Assembly: GCF_002000085.1 (NCBI RefSeq)
Contig: NZ_MUZU01000005.1
Location: 62,001-126,000, forward strand
Reading direction: 5' to 3'
Length of the DNA stretch: 64,000 nt
From: Pseudocolwellia agarivorans
GTDB lineage: Bacteria > Pseudomonadota > Gammaproteobacteria > Enterobacterales > Alteromonadaceae
Both the position numbers and the translations under genes were made by a program. Below the pieces are notes generated by a model that worked only from the letters and a program-made list of their open reading frames with translations, ran no database searches and was not told the origin of the DNA. Numbering within the stretch: position 1 is the stretch's first letter; each line of letters starts with the position of its first letter. Below are positions 7,593-15,447 of this stretch, piece by piece.

Positions 7593-9272
7593 ATGAAAAT
7601 TGATATAAATGAGCTCACTCCTAATTTAATAAGCTTTAAGGCATATGAATTAAAGGAGTGTAAGTTATTTTGGCATAACCCCTCACTTCTAAAATCTATG
7701 AATATAGAAACAGCTTCTATTCTTTCTTATGCAACATTAAGTAATCAGTATATAAATAAGAGTAGGCTTAATTTAGATAAAGAAATTACTTTTACTGGGG
7801 AGCGTTATGGAGGTAAAGGTATCGGAACTAATGGCGGTGGCGCCAGATGTGGTAACTATAATAATTTACAATATAAGGGAATTGGAAGTAATATTTTAGC
7901 TAATAGTACAACGAATCATTCGCATACAAATGGAACACTATCATTATTGGATGGTGTTACTGAAGCCATTTATTCTGAAGTATTGAGTCATATATTGCCT
8001 AATGGTGTAGTAAAGGTTATTGGACTTATAAATACAGGGAAAGATACTGCATACTGTAATTATTCAGGTAAAGGAAGTAAAAAGATAACAGCTGGAGCTA
8101 TACTTATTCGCGAAACATGTATTAGGCCTGCTCACTTTTTCCCCATTCCTTATTATCAATCTAAAGAAAACGACTCAGAATTTAATGATGTGATAAGAAT
8201 CAAAAAATTACATCGTTTATTAGCTAAAAAGTTTAAAGATTTTGATGATTTTGCAAAATATGTTGGCCAAGTGATGAACCTTCATGCAAATCAATTTGCT
8301 TTCTCAAGAATTGCTAGGATTAGTCATGGGGCGGTCACCCCATCTAATATATCATTAAGTGGAAAATGGTTAGATCTAAATACAATCAATTTTTTAGATT
8401 CAAATAAAAACTATACAACTAGTGAACAACAAGTACCCTTTCATCAAGAATCTGATAGCATTAACCAAATATTTCAAGAGCTAGTTTATACTTTTTGTAA
8501 ATACAATAATTTAAATTTTTCGTCAAAAAGTTTGTCTTTATTTTATAAAAATAATTTAAATCAGATGATTGAATTTCATACTCCTTGGGTTTTAGGGTTA
8601 GACCGCGATATAGTGAATGGTGATATTGGTTATATCAGCCAGTATATTATGAAAGCCATCTCTGCTGATTCTAATATTGTATTTGCTCTATCATATATTA
8701 AAACTAAAGATCCTATGACACTGCTTATTTCATCTCTATTTGAAAGTGTTTTTAATAGAAAAAAAACATTAATTCAACAACCAAATTCTGATATCAACAA
8801 TCACTTCATCAAGCTGTTAAGAGCTGTATATCAGAAGAATATGTCAAGTGGCATGAGCTTTTTTAGCTTTCTTATTCAAACGTATTTAATAGCATCTAAA
8901 CGCTCTTATTTTCATCAAGTGTTTAATAGAAACCGTATCACAGAATTAGTCATTCCAATGATTAACACTGCTCAGCTTAATAAACTCCCTCTATTTATAG
9001 ATCAAATTACCAAAGCTTCAACTTGGATATTCGATGATAGTCATACAAAACTTACTAAAATATTTAGCTCCGTTGATGTCTTAATTACTTATAATTCAAC
9101 GACTGAAACATTTGAATTTAACAACCTACTAATTAAAGATACCCACACTTTTAAGTATGCTTATCAATTAAAAGAATTTATGCAAACTGAAGATAATACA
9201 AGATTGGAAACAGCCTCATTTGATTTTAAGCCTGATCTCATAGAGATATTAGGACATATTTCTCATGTCTAA
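7593..9272 (+). CDS. MchC/MceJ-like microcin modification protein with SelO/YdiU-type motifs
   Basis: This is a 559-residue protein. Several stretches follow SelO (YdiU, a pseudokinase-fold AMP-transferase) in order: LQYKGIG (K95; SelO LxLKGxG), SLLDGVTEAIYSEVLSHIL (118-135; SelO GDGRAVLRSxIREFLxSEAM), AGAILIRETCIRPAHFFPIPYY (167-188), and SHGAVTPSNISLSGKWLDLNTINFLD (244-269; SelO HGVMNTDNMSxxGLTxDYGPFGFLD). So Lys, Asn (N252) and Asp (D261) candidates for nucleotide and metal binding remain, but the TDN Asp is Ser here. The place in the cluster, beside a small HlyC-like gene, matches mchC-mchD and mceJ-mceI of enterobacterial microcins, whose products attach a siderophore to the precursor. 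The motif comparison is from memory and by eye. The gene overlaps the next one by 8 bp. The reaction on this precursor is unknown. Confidence 0.6.
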   Translation: MKIDINELTPNLISFKAYELKECKLFWHNPSLLKSMNIETASILSYATLSNQYINKSRLNLDKEITFTGERYGGKGIGTNGGGARCGNYNNLQYKGIGSNILANSTTNHSHTNGTLSLLDGVTEAIYSEVLSHILPNGVVKVIGLINTGKDTAYCNYSGKGSKKITAGAILIRETCIRPAHFFPIPYYQSKENDSEFNDVIRIKKLHRLLAKKFKDFDDFAKYVGQVMNLHANQFAFSRIARISHGAVTPSNISLSGKWLDLNTINFLDSNKNYTTSEQQVPFHQESDSINQIFQELVYTFCKYNNLNFSSKSLSLFYKNNLNQMIEFHTPWVLGLDRDIVNGDIGYISQYIMKAISADSNIVFALSYIKTKDPMTLLISSLFESVFNRKKTLIQQPNSDINNHFIKLLRAVYQKNMSSGMSFFSFLIQTYLIASKRSYFHQVFNRNRITELVIPMINTAQLNKLPLFIDQITKASTWIFDDSHTKLTKIFSSVDVLITYNSTTETFEFNNLLIKDTHTFKYAYQLKEFMQTEDNTRLETASFDFKPDLIEILGHISHV

Positions 9273-9684
9273 AGCAATCCAAATTTTAAATTATAAAGAT
9301 TATTATGATCTTAGTCTTATAGCACTTAATTCTTGTGAAATCATTGAAAAAAAAAGGTATGGGTTAATAAAAACAGCATTTGGATATACTAATTTCAAAA
9401 TTTTTAGAACTGAGAATAAACAACTTCCCATCGCTTATATATTGTGGGCTGAAGTAAGTCATGAAAGTTATAGTCAATTAATAAATTTTGGACGGCTCCC
9501 TCAATACAACTATGAATGGGTCGAAGGAAGTTACTTTATTGTTATGGATCTTGCAATTGCTAAAGGGTGGAGGTATTCGGCTATACCATTACTACGACAA
9601 TTCTTACGGAAACAGTCGAAGTTTGCTTATAAGAGAAATAACAAAATTAAAATTATTAATCAGCCACTAAAAGAAGAATTATGA
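9265..9684 (+). CDS. HlyC-fold acyltransferase-like protein (MchD/MceI-like)
   Basis: A 139-residue protein. LPIAYILWAEVSHESYSQL (54-72) and EGSYFIVMDLAIAKGW (87-102) follow the HlyC/RTX-toxin acyltransferase pattern (PVAYxSWAxLSxE... and ...xWFIDWIAPFG), with D95 at the place of the conserved Asp. The N-terminus is short and has no His before residue 66, so the catalytic His of lysine acyltransferases near the N-terminus appears to be missing. MceI/MchD of siderophore-microcins are diverged members of this fold and act together with MceJ/MchC. The gene overlaps the SelO-like gene by 8 bp and the next gene by 4 bp, a tightly coupled trio. The predicted mature peptide has no lysine, which argues against classical Lys acylation. 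Confidence 0.6.
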   Translation: MSKAIQILNYKDYYDLSLIALNSCEIIEKKRYGLIKTAFGYTNFKIFRTENKQLPIAYILWAEVSHESYSQLINFGRLPQYNYEWVEGSYFIVMDLAIAKGWRYSAIPLLRQFLRKQSKFAYKRNNKIKIINQPLKEEL

Positions 9685-10181
9685 TGCATCACACCCTAGA
9701 AAAAAAGCGTAAACTTTCTTTCATAGATATTAAGAAAATAGCCTATTTCACGGCTTTGTCATTAATCACAGCAATTGTTTATAAGTTTATATACATAATC
9801 ATCGCAAATCTCTTTATTCTAAAAGATCCAATCCCTTTGAACATGATGTTTGAATCAGGGTATCAGATAAGCTTATCAAGATATATTTCATCAATATTAG
9901 TAGCGCCTATATTTGAAACGGCAATTTTTATTATATTAATTCATGTGGTTACAAATAAGTTGAATGATAGCCGTTTGTTTTTTATTTTATGTAGCTCGCT
10001 TTTATTTGGTATATATCATTTTCCAACAGGGGGCTGGTTCCTTACCATTAGCACGTTTTTGGGTGGTATTATTTTTGCTTGGTCATATCACTACTTTCGT
10101 AATAAACTCATTAAAGATCATGCTGCTTATGCAGTTATTTTGATACATATGTTATTTAATTTTGTTTTTTTACATTTGTAA
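9681..10181 (+). CDS. CPBP-family (Abi) membrane protein, candidate immunity protein
   Basis: A 166-residue, strongly hydrophobic protein with about four membrane helices. It carries the three CPBP marks in weakened form: APIFETAIF (E79-T80 in place of the usual EE), FGIYHF (H113) and HMLFNF (H156, N160). CPBP proteins are intramembrane proteases and are often found as bacteriocin immunity or processing factors. The start overlaps the previous gene (ATGA), so it belongs to the same operon. Since the C39 exporter already provides leader cleavage, self-immunity is the likelier role. The altered first motif may mean the protein is not an active protease. Confidence 0.65.
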   Translation: MMHHTLEKKRKLSFIDIKKIAYFTALSLITAIVYKFIYIIIANLFILKDPIPLNMMFESGYQISLSRYISSILVAPIFETAIFIILIHVVTNKLNDSRLFFILCSSLLFGIYHFPTGGWFLTISTFLGGIIFAWSYHYFRNKLIKDHAAYAVILIHMLFNFVFLHL

Positions 10182-10219
10182 TAGTTAAGAACTATTTATT
10201 AACATGGAAGCATTTTAAA

Positions 10220-10948
10220 ATGCCACAGAACTTAGTTAACATTCCCACTTCACATGTGAATTTATTTCACAAGTTACTCATTGAGCTTAATAGAGATATA
10301 ACTATTGAAGCAATTATCGGGTATGGTTCCTTTTTTCAAAAGGAAAACAGCAAGAACAGTGATATCGATATAGTTGTATTAACAAAGCGTTCTATCCACC
10401 AAAAAAAACTACTACAAATTGAAAAACAGGACTTTGAAGTTTTTTATTTTGGTGTTGAAAAGTTTGCTACAATATTAAAAAATTTTGATGAGTGTTATGT
10501 TCCCGCTATGGCTAATGGGACCATCGTTTATGACCCTAATCAATTAGCCATTGAAGTGATTAATGCTGCGAAAACAATCTATCGAAAAGGCCCTAGAGAT
10601 TTATTAAAAGATACGATGTTTATGAATAAACTCAGAAGCCGTGCCAGAACACACCTTTTGGATATGAAGGACTCAGTATCCAATCCAATACTATTTAATG
10701 TTTGCCATTATCGATTGCTATTTATAATTTATCGATTGATTTGTATGCAATACAAGGAATGGGAGCGTAGTCCTAAAAAAATGTTTGATCATGTTGCCCT
10801 GCTATCAACTCACTTACATGATATGTTAATAATTAGCTTAAGTAACATAAACCATAAGACAAGAGTTGAGGCATCTGAAAAATTAATCGAGGAATTATTG
10901 GCACCACACGGAGGGTTGTTGCAGCCTAATGAAATAGTATTCTACTAA
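10220..10948 (+). CDS. Nucleotidyltransferase-domain protein
   Basis: 242 residues. The N-terminal half shows the Pol-beta-type nucleotidyltransferase signature GYGSFFQKENSKNSDIDI: GS at 36-37 and the metal-binding D48 and D50. The C-terminal half (about 125-242) is helical, with several His, and resembles the helical partner region of minimal nucleotidyltransferases. The gene lies 38 bp after the CPBP gene on the same strand, with GGAAG about 10 nt before the ATG, so it may be the last gene of the microcin-like operon. It could be a resistance-type enzyme, a toxin-antitoxin part, or a further modification enzyme. I cannot decide among these from sequence. Confidence 0.65.
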   Translation: MPQNLVNIPTSHVNLFHKLLIELNRDITIEAIIGYGSFFQKENSKNSDIDIVVLTKRSIHQKKLLQIEKQDFEVFYFGVEKFATILKNFDECYVPAMANGTIVYDPNQLAIEVINAAKTIYRKGPRDLLKDTMFMNKLRSRARTHLLDMKDSVSNPILFNVCHYRLLFIIYRLICMQYKEWERSPKKMFDHVALLSTHLHDMLIISLSNINHKTRVEASEKLIEELLAPHGGLLQPNEIVFY

Positions 10949-11068
10949 GATATATTTAGTTGGTTTCTCATTACAGTAGATATTTCAAGTTACAAGTTTG
11001 GGATATGCATTCGTGTTCGAGTGATTATTATCTCTATGTTAGTCTTTGTAATAAAAAATTCTTACTAT

Positions 11069-11208
11069 TTTAGTATGAAACTTTATTACTTGAAAAAAGC
11101 TATTATATATATTTTAGTATGATACTTTATTTTTTATATTCGTGTATTTTTATACATAAAATAGGCTGTACAGAGTGATTTAGTATGAGACTTTATTACT
11201 CTCCTACA
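11069..11208. repeat. Tn7-like transposon end with three TnsB-type sites
   Basis: Read on the minus strand, three sites share AATAAAGTNTCATACTAAA and differ only at N (C, A, T). On the plus strand they lie at 11179-11200 (outermost), 11113-11134 and 11069-11090. From memory, the Tn7 right-end TnsB site reads AATAAAGTCTTAAACT. The plus strand then runs from the outermost site through CTCTCCT to a terminal ACA (11206-11208), the same distance from site to terminus as in Tn7 (which ends TGT...ACA). The spacing (44 and 66 bp) with three separated sites resembles the Tn7 left end. The 5 bp outside are TCAAT, the candidate target duplication. The orientation places the element to the left. Confidence 0.75.
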
Positions 11209-11251
11209 TCAATAATTGAGATTGAATGTATTTTACTTAAAGTTATAAATA

Positions 11252-11281
11252 AAAACGATACCGTTAAACGTATCGTTTTTT
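11252..11281 (+). terminator. Intrinsic terminator just outside the transposon end
   Basis: AAAACGATAC and GTATCGTTTT form a perfect 10-bp stem with an 8-nt loop, followed by more T on the plus strand. No gene of this window ends at it: between it and the last gene lies the transposon end. It may be the original terminator of the gene at which the element inserted, left behind on the far side, as happens when Tn7 inserts behind glmS. Confidence 0.7.
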
Positions 11282-11583
11282 GTTATTAAGCGTTATTAAA
11301 ATAGTACATATAAATTAAAATGAATATATAGCACTGTATTTTGAGTAAGTTATATAATTTCATTAGTAATATTTGGTATTAATTAAAAAAATTTGTGTGA
11401 TATAATTAACGTCAGATTAGGTTTAATTATCATCTAGTCTCTGGCGTGAGTAATACAACCATTTAAGTCGTAAATTAGGGCTAGTTGCATACTTATATAA
11501 CTCTACATTGATATAAGGTAAATCGCTTTGCGTGTTACGCCGCCCTAATATTCCTAATACAAAGCCATTCAATTTAGTGTGGC

Positions 11584-11619
11584 GCCCTCATACCGTTTTT
11601 CGGTGGGCACGTCAGTGCC
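11584..11619 (+). promoter_or_regulatory. Mutually exclusive hairpins in the sulP leader
   Basis: Hairpin A: GCCC (11584-11587) plus ACCG (11592-11595) pair with CGGT (11601-11604) plus GGGC (11605-11608) around a T5 loop. Hairpin B: GGCAC (11606-11610) pairs with GTGCC (11615-11619) around GTCA. The two share 11606-11608, so they cannot form together. They sit in an island of higher G+C about 115 nt before sulP. This could be an attenuator or riboswitch-like leader; I recognise no known class. Confidence 0.3.
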
Positions 11620-11733
11620 AGAATTATTAATAAACAATTAAAAAGCGTTAAAGCATTAAATAAAATTTTTAGTTTAATAATATTGAGCTAAATATCGCAT
11701 AGGCGTTTTGTTAAACTTATTACAAGGTTATTT

Positions 11734-13221
11734 ATGTTAGAAAAAATGAAACTAGATTGGCTCTCTAATGTTCGAGGTGATCTACTCGCAGGTATTGTTG
11801 TAGCGCTGGCTTTGATCCCCGAAGCTATCGCTTTTTCTATTATTGCAGGTGTTGATCCTAAAGTGGGCTTATACGCATCATTCTGTATTGCTGTTATTAT
11901 CGCTGTTGTTGGTGGACGTCCTGGTATGATCTCTGCGGCTACAGGTGCTATGGCATTGTTAATGGTAACCTTGGTGAAAGAACATGGGCTTGAGTACCTT
12001 CTTGCTGCAACCTTACTAACAGGTGTTTTTCAAATATTTGCTGGTTATTTAAAGCTGGGTAGCTTAATGCGATTTGTTTCTAGCTCAGTAGTCACTGGTT
12101 TTGTAAACGCACTAGCTATACTTATCTTTATGGCGCAATTACCTGAGCTTACAAACGTTACATGGCATGTATATGCGATGACAGCAGCAGGGCTTGGTAT
12201 TATTTACTTATTCCCATACTTACCTGTTATTGGTAAAACTATTCCATCTCCATTGGTGTGTATTGTTGTGCTAACGGGGGTTGCTATGACCGTAGGGCTA
12301 GATATTCGTACCGTTGGTGATATGGGCGAATTACCTGATACTTTACCTATCTTTTTATGGCCTGATGTACCGTTAAACTTAAATACATTAATGATTATTT
12401 TACCTTATTCAGTGGGGCTTGCTGTTGTTGGTTTACTTGAATCTATGATGACAGCAACGATTGTTGATGACTTAACCGACACAAAAAGTGATAAAAATCG
12501 TGAGTGTAAAGGTCAAGGTATTGCAAATATTGGTGCTGGTTTAATGGGCGGTATGGCGGGTTGTGCCATGATTGGTCAATCTATTATTAACGTAAAATCA
12601 GGTGGTAGAGGTCGATTATCTACGTTTGTTGCTGGTTTATTCTTGATCATCATGGTGGTGTTTATGGATGAATGGATCAAGCAAATTCCTATGGCTGCAC
12701 TGGTTGCCGTAATGATCATGGTTTCTATTGGAACCTTCTCTTGGACATCAGTGATTAATTTAAAGAAAAACCCGCTTTCAAGCAGCATAGTGATGATTGC
12801 AACTGTTGTTGTGGTTGTTGCCACACATAACTTAGCGATGGGCGTTTTAGTGGGGGTATTATTAGCAACCTTATTCTTTGCCAATAAAATTGGTCGTTTT
12901 ATGGTAGTCAAAGCTGAAAAAACTGGTGAAAACGTGCGTACTTATCAAGTTATTGGTCAAGTCTTTTTTGCTTCCTCTGAGCAGTTTGTTGAGTCGTTTG
13001 ACTTTAAAGAAGTAGTAAGTAAAGTTGTTATTGATTTAACTAATGCGCATTTTTGGGATATAACATCGGTATCAACACTTGATAAAGTTGTTATTAAATT
13101 TAGGCGTGAAGGTGCAGAAGTCGAAATTATTGGTATGAGTGAAGCAACAGAAACAATCGTTGATAAGTTTGGTGTACATAACGATCCGAAAGAAGTTGAA
13201 AAATTAATGGCCGGACACTAA
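11734..13221 (+). CDS. SulP-family anion transporter with STAS domain
   Basis: A 495-residue inner-membrane transporter of inorganic anions (sulfate or bicarbonate type). The membrane part (about residues 10-385) opens with the SulP hallmark [35 protein letters not shown], and a C-terminal STAS domain (about 400-495, with [23 protein letters not shown]) would lie in the cytoplasm. The start is ATG with AAGG about 9 nt upstream. A universal stress protein gene follows 10 bp downstream, a pairing that often goes with bicarbonate-type SulP proteins. The substrate is not readable from sequence. The G+C and codon use look like the core genes to the right, not the island to the left. Confidence 0.9.
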   Translation: MLEKMKLDWLSNVRGDLLAGIVVALALIPEAIAFSIIAGVDPKVGLYASFCIAVIIAVVGGRPGMISAATGAMALLMVTLVKEHGLEYLLAATLLTGVFQIFAGYLKLGSLMRFVSSSVVTGFVNALAILIFMAQLPELTNVTWHVYAMTAAGLGIIYLFPYLPVIGKTIPSPLVCIVVLTGVAMTVGLDIRTVGDMGELPDTLPIFLWPDVPLNLNTLMIILPYSVGLAVVGLLESMMTATIVDDLTDTKSDKNRECKGQGIANIGAGLMGGMAGCAMIGQSIINVKSGGRGRLSTFVAGLFLIIMVVFMDEWIKQIPMAALVAVMIMVSIGTFSWTSVINLKKNPLSSSIVMIATVVVVVATHNLAMGVLVGVLLATLFFANKIGRFMVVKAEKTGENVRTYQVIGQVFFASSEQFVESFDFKEVVSKVVIDLTNAHFWDITSVSTLDKVVIKFRREGAEVEIIGMSEATETIVDKFGVHNDPKEVEKLMAGH

Positions 13222-13231
13222 GGAGAGAACC

Positions 13232-14083
13232 ATGAAAAATATTATTACATGTGTAGATAGTTCGGCTTATGCGGATGATGTATGTAACGCAGGTATTTGG
13301 GTAGCTCAAAAACTGAATAAAACACTCTTATTTTTACATGCTATTGAAAAGGTGAATACGCCTGTAGTAGAAAATTTAAGTGGTAGTATTGGTTTAGGTG
13401 CTCATTCATCTTTACTCAAAGAAATGTCTTTACTAGATGAACAGCGTAGCAAACTAGCATTAACGGTAGGTAAAGAAATGCTAGAACAGGCTTGTGAAAT
13501 AGCAGTTACTCATGGCTGTAGCTCAGTTGAGAAAACTCAGCGCCACAGCGATATCACTGAAGCTATTTGTGATCTTGAAGCCGATGCGCGTTTTATTGTT
13601 ATTGGTCGTTCAGGTGAAAATCATGGCAAAAACTTTAAAGCTTTAGGTTCGCATATTGAACAAATTATTCGTCATGTAAATACGCCTGTACTTATCGCTA
13701 ATAAAGGCTTCAAGGAGCCTGAAAACTTTATGTTAGCTTACGATGGACGAGAAACTGCTGATAAAGCTGTTAAGCGTATTATTGATGGTGGTTTACTGCA
13801 TAATTTAACGTGTCATTTAGTGACAGTAAAAAATAAGCAAAGTGCTTTAGCTGAAAAATTTGAGCAAACTAAAAGTTTACTAATCGAAAGTGGATTTAAT
13901 GTTAAAGCAAGCCTTTTAGAAGGTAACATTTATGATGTTTTAATGAATTATAAAACTGAAAATGATATAGAAATGCTAGTGATGGGGGCATTTTCACACT
14001 CTAAAATTGCGCAAGTATTTTTAGGTAGTAATACGTTAAAAATGATGGAAAATACAAACTTACCTATGGTGATTTTGCGTTAA
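13232..14083 (+). CDS. Universal stress protein with two Usp domains
   Basis: 283 residues in two tandem UspA-like halves (about 1-150 and 155-283). The first half shows an ATP-loop-like pattern (VIGRSGENHGKNFKALGSHIEQIIRHVNTPVLI), the second the typical GxFSHSKIAQVFLGSNTLKMMENTNLPMVI. The start has AGGAGAG about 8 nt upstream (taaggagagaaccatg). It follows sulP by 10 bp, so the two form an operon; it may regulate or protect transporter activity. Closest to two-domain (UspE-like) proteins. Confidence 0.85.
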   Translation: MKNIITCVDSSAYADDVCNAGIWVAQKLNKTLLFLHAIEKVNTPVVENLSGSIGLGAHSSLLKEMSLLDEQRSKLALTVGKEMLEQACEIAVTHGCSSVEKTQRHSDITEAICDLEADARFIVIGRSGENHGKNFKALGSHIEQIIRHVNTPVLIANKGFKEPENFMLAYDGRETADKAVKRIIDGGLLHNLTCHLVTVKNKQSALAEKFEQTKSLLIESGFNVKASLLEGNIYDVLMNYKTENDIEMLVMGAFSHSKIAQVFLGSNTLKMMENTNLPMVILR

Positions 14084-14131
14084 CTTAACCTGTTTATAAA
14101 ATATCGTATTTTTATTTTAAAAAGTTAATTA

Positions 14132-14166
14132 GCTATCAAACGCTTTAAAGCTTAGCGTTTGATAGC
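14132..14166. terminator. Bidirectional hairpin between usp and lactonase genes
   Basis: GCTATCAAACGCT and AGCGTTTGATAGC form a perfect 13-bp stem with a 9-nt loop, between two convergent genes. T-rich sequence follows on the minus strand; on the plus strand the tract is weaker. Confidence 0.65.
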
Positions 14167-14194
14167 ATCATCATAATGATAAAACAGGTATAAA

Positions 14195-15331
14195 TTATTT
14201 AAATACACCTATATATGAAGGGATAGAAATATCTAACTTCATATCAGTACTTGTTAATAAGCCTGTTTTCACATCACGTTTTAGAACCGTTACGGTATTA
14301 GAATTTTGATTAGCAATTAATAAGTGATTTTGGTTAGCCGACAATGTGATATCTCTTGGCCAGTTACCTAATGTAGTATGAGATTGAATAAACTTAACCC
14401 TTCCATCATCATTAATTTTTAACACAGCTATCTCATTAATACCTCTCACGGCAGCATAAAGATATTGGCCATCGTTAGATATTTTTATGGCAGATGAAAT
14501 GTTTTTATCCCCTCTTCCTTTTGCAATATCAACGTGCTGAATTTGAGTTAACTTACCTGTTACTTCATTTTGGGTAAATACAGCAACAGTATTTGATAAT
14601 TCGTTAATAACATATACCCAAGGCTTTTTCGGATGAAAAATCATATGTCTAGGGCCATCACCAGCAGGTAACTTAGCTGCAACAGCTGGCGTAAATGTTT
14701 TATCATTTGAATTAAACACTTTTACTTCATCTGTACCTAAATCAACCGCATACAAAAAGTTACCAACATTATCCCAAGTAACAAAATGCATATGTGGTTT
14801 TTCTTGTCGCCAACTTGGCCCTTTACCTGAGTTTTTAAAGTAACCCGATTTTGATAACTCTTGTGTTTTTGTATCAATATTAAATAAATGCACATCACCA
14901 GAGCCGTAATTAGCAATAGCTATTTGTGTTTCTTGGGGGTTTAACGATATGTGGCAAGTACCTTGGCCTAAATCTTTCATTTGTTGCGCTAAACTGTATT
15001 GTCCTAAGTCATTGTTCCAAGTAAGACGATCTACACTACCTGATTTACTTCCTGTTGCTGCAAACAATGTTGATTGGTTTTTTGATAGAGCTAGATAAGA
15101 AGGATTTTCAGCGGTCGCAATTACACCATCATTAGTAAAAGATTGTGCTGCTGGGTCTAACGTTACCTTATATACACCTTTACTCGACTCTTTAGTGTAA
15201 GTACCAATTAAAAAGTGTTCTTTAGTATCTATTATTGGTGATGCGGTATTTTCTGTTGTTTTACAACCTGTTAGCATTATAAGAGAGCTAATAAGTGCTG
15301 ATTGTATTATTTTTTTAGATATAACGTTCAT
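14195..15331 (-). CDS. Lactonase-family (YbhE/Pgl-like) seven-bladed lipoprotein
   Basis: About 378 residues. From the chosen start (MNVISKK) it has a lipoprotein signal peptide ending in the lipobox LTGC, then a beta-propeller of the lactonase family (PF10282) with repeated units such as HISLNPQETQIAIANYGSGDVHLF and GDGPRHMIFHPKKPWVYVINELSNTVAVF. The family includes 6-phosphogluconolactonase (Pgl), but the lipoprotein signal places this one in the cell envelope, so a role in the pentose phosphate pathway is unlikely. A longer frame reaches 15373, but AAGG lies about 8 nt before the ATG at 15331 and the signal peptide starts there. Monocistronic; convergent with the usp gene. Confidence 0.8.
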   Translation of the reverse strand: MNVISKKIIQSALISSLIMLTGCKTTENTASPIIDTKEHFLIGTYTKESSKGVYKVTLDPAAQSFTNDGVIATAENPSYLALSKNQSTLFAATGSKSGSVDRLTWNNDLGQYSLAQQMKDLGQGTCHISLNPQETQIAIANYGSGDVHLFNIDTKTQELSKSGYFKNSGKGPSWRQEKPHMHFVTWDNVGNFLYAVDLGTDEVKVFNSNDKTFTPAVAAKLPAGDGPRHMIFHPKKPWVYVINELSNTVAVFTQNEVTGKLTQIQHVDIAKGRGDKNISSAIKISNDGQYLYAAVRGINEIAVLKINDDGRVKFIQSHTTLGNWPRDITLSANQNHLLIANQNSNTVTVLKRDVKTGLLTSTDMKLDISIPSYIGVFK

Positions 15332-15447
15332 TCGAGGCCTTGTTGTCGAAATGTTTTTTAATGGCATTATCATATATAAATTCGTAAATATTTGTACAAT
15401 TAATCATTTATTTGAAATGAACAAGCCAAATTTTTTATGTGTGAAGG

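Larger units (their letters stand above)
1..11208. mobile_element. Cargo portion of a Tn7-like transposon (left part outside window)
   Basis: The right boundary is set by an end-like structure at 11069-11208 (described separately). Everything to its left is visibly richer in A+T than the core genes to its right and consists of typical island cargo: a possible defence pair, a lone DNA methyltransferase and a microcin-like cluster. No tnsABCD-type gene lies in the window. In Tn7 the transposition genes sit at the opposite (right) end from the cargo, so their absence here fits. The span is inferred from one end only; the other end and the target gene would lie upstream of position 1. Confidence 0.6.
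10949..11733. other. Gene-free junction: transposon end, terminator, SulP leader
   Basis: No credible gene in these 785 bp. The stretch contains the Tn7-like end (11069-11208), a strong hairpin terminator (11252-11279) just outside it, and a structured leader-like region before sulP (about 11580-11620). The remainder is very A/T-rich and without recognised signals. Confidence 0.6.

Noticed and set aside
7593-9272. Housekeeping SelO/YdiU enzyme
   Set aside because: Some key residues differ (Ser for the first Asp of the TDN motif), the C-terminal half is unlike SelO, and the gene is coupled to an HlyC-like gene in a peptide export cluster.
11069-11200. Three near-identical sites considered as a CRISPR array or as replication iterons
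   Set aside because: Only three copies, unequal spacing and no replication or cas gene; the match to TnsB-type sites and the terminal ACA explains them better.
12576-12911. Minus-strand frame of 111 codons inside sulP
   Set aside because: It lies wholly inside a clear transporter gene, has no family likeness and mirrors the codon pattern of the real gene.
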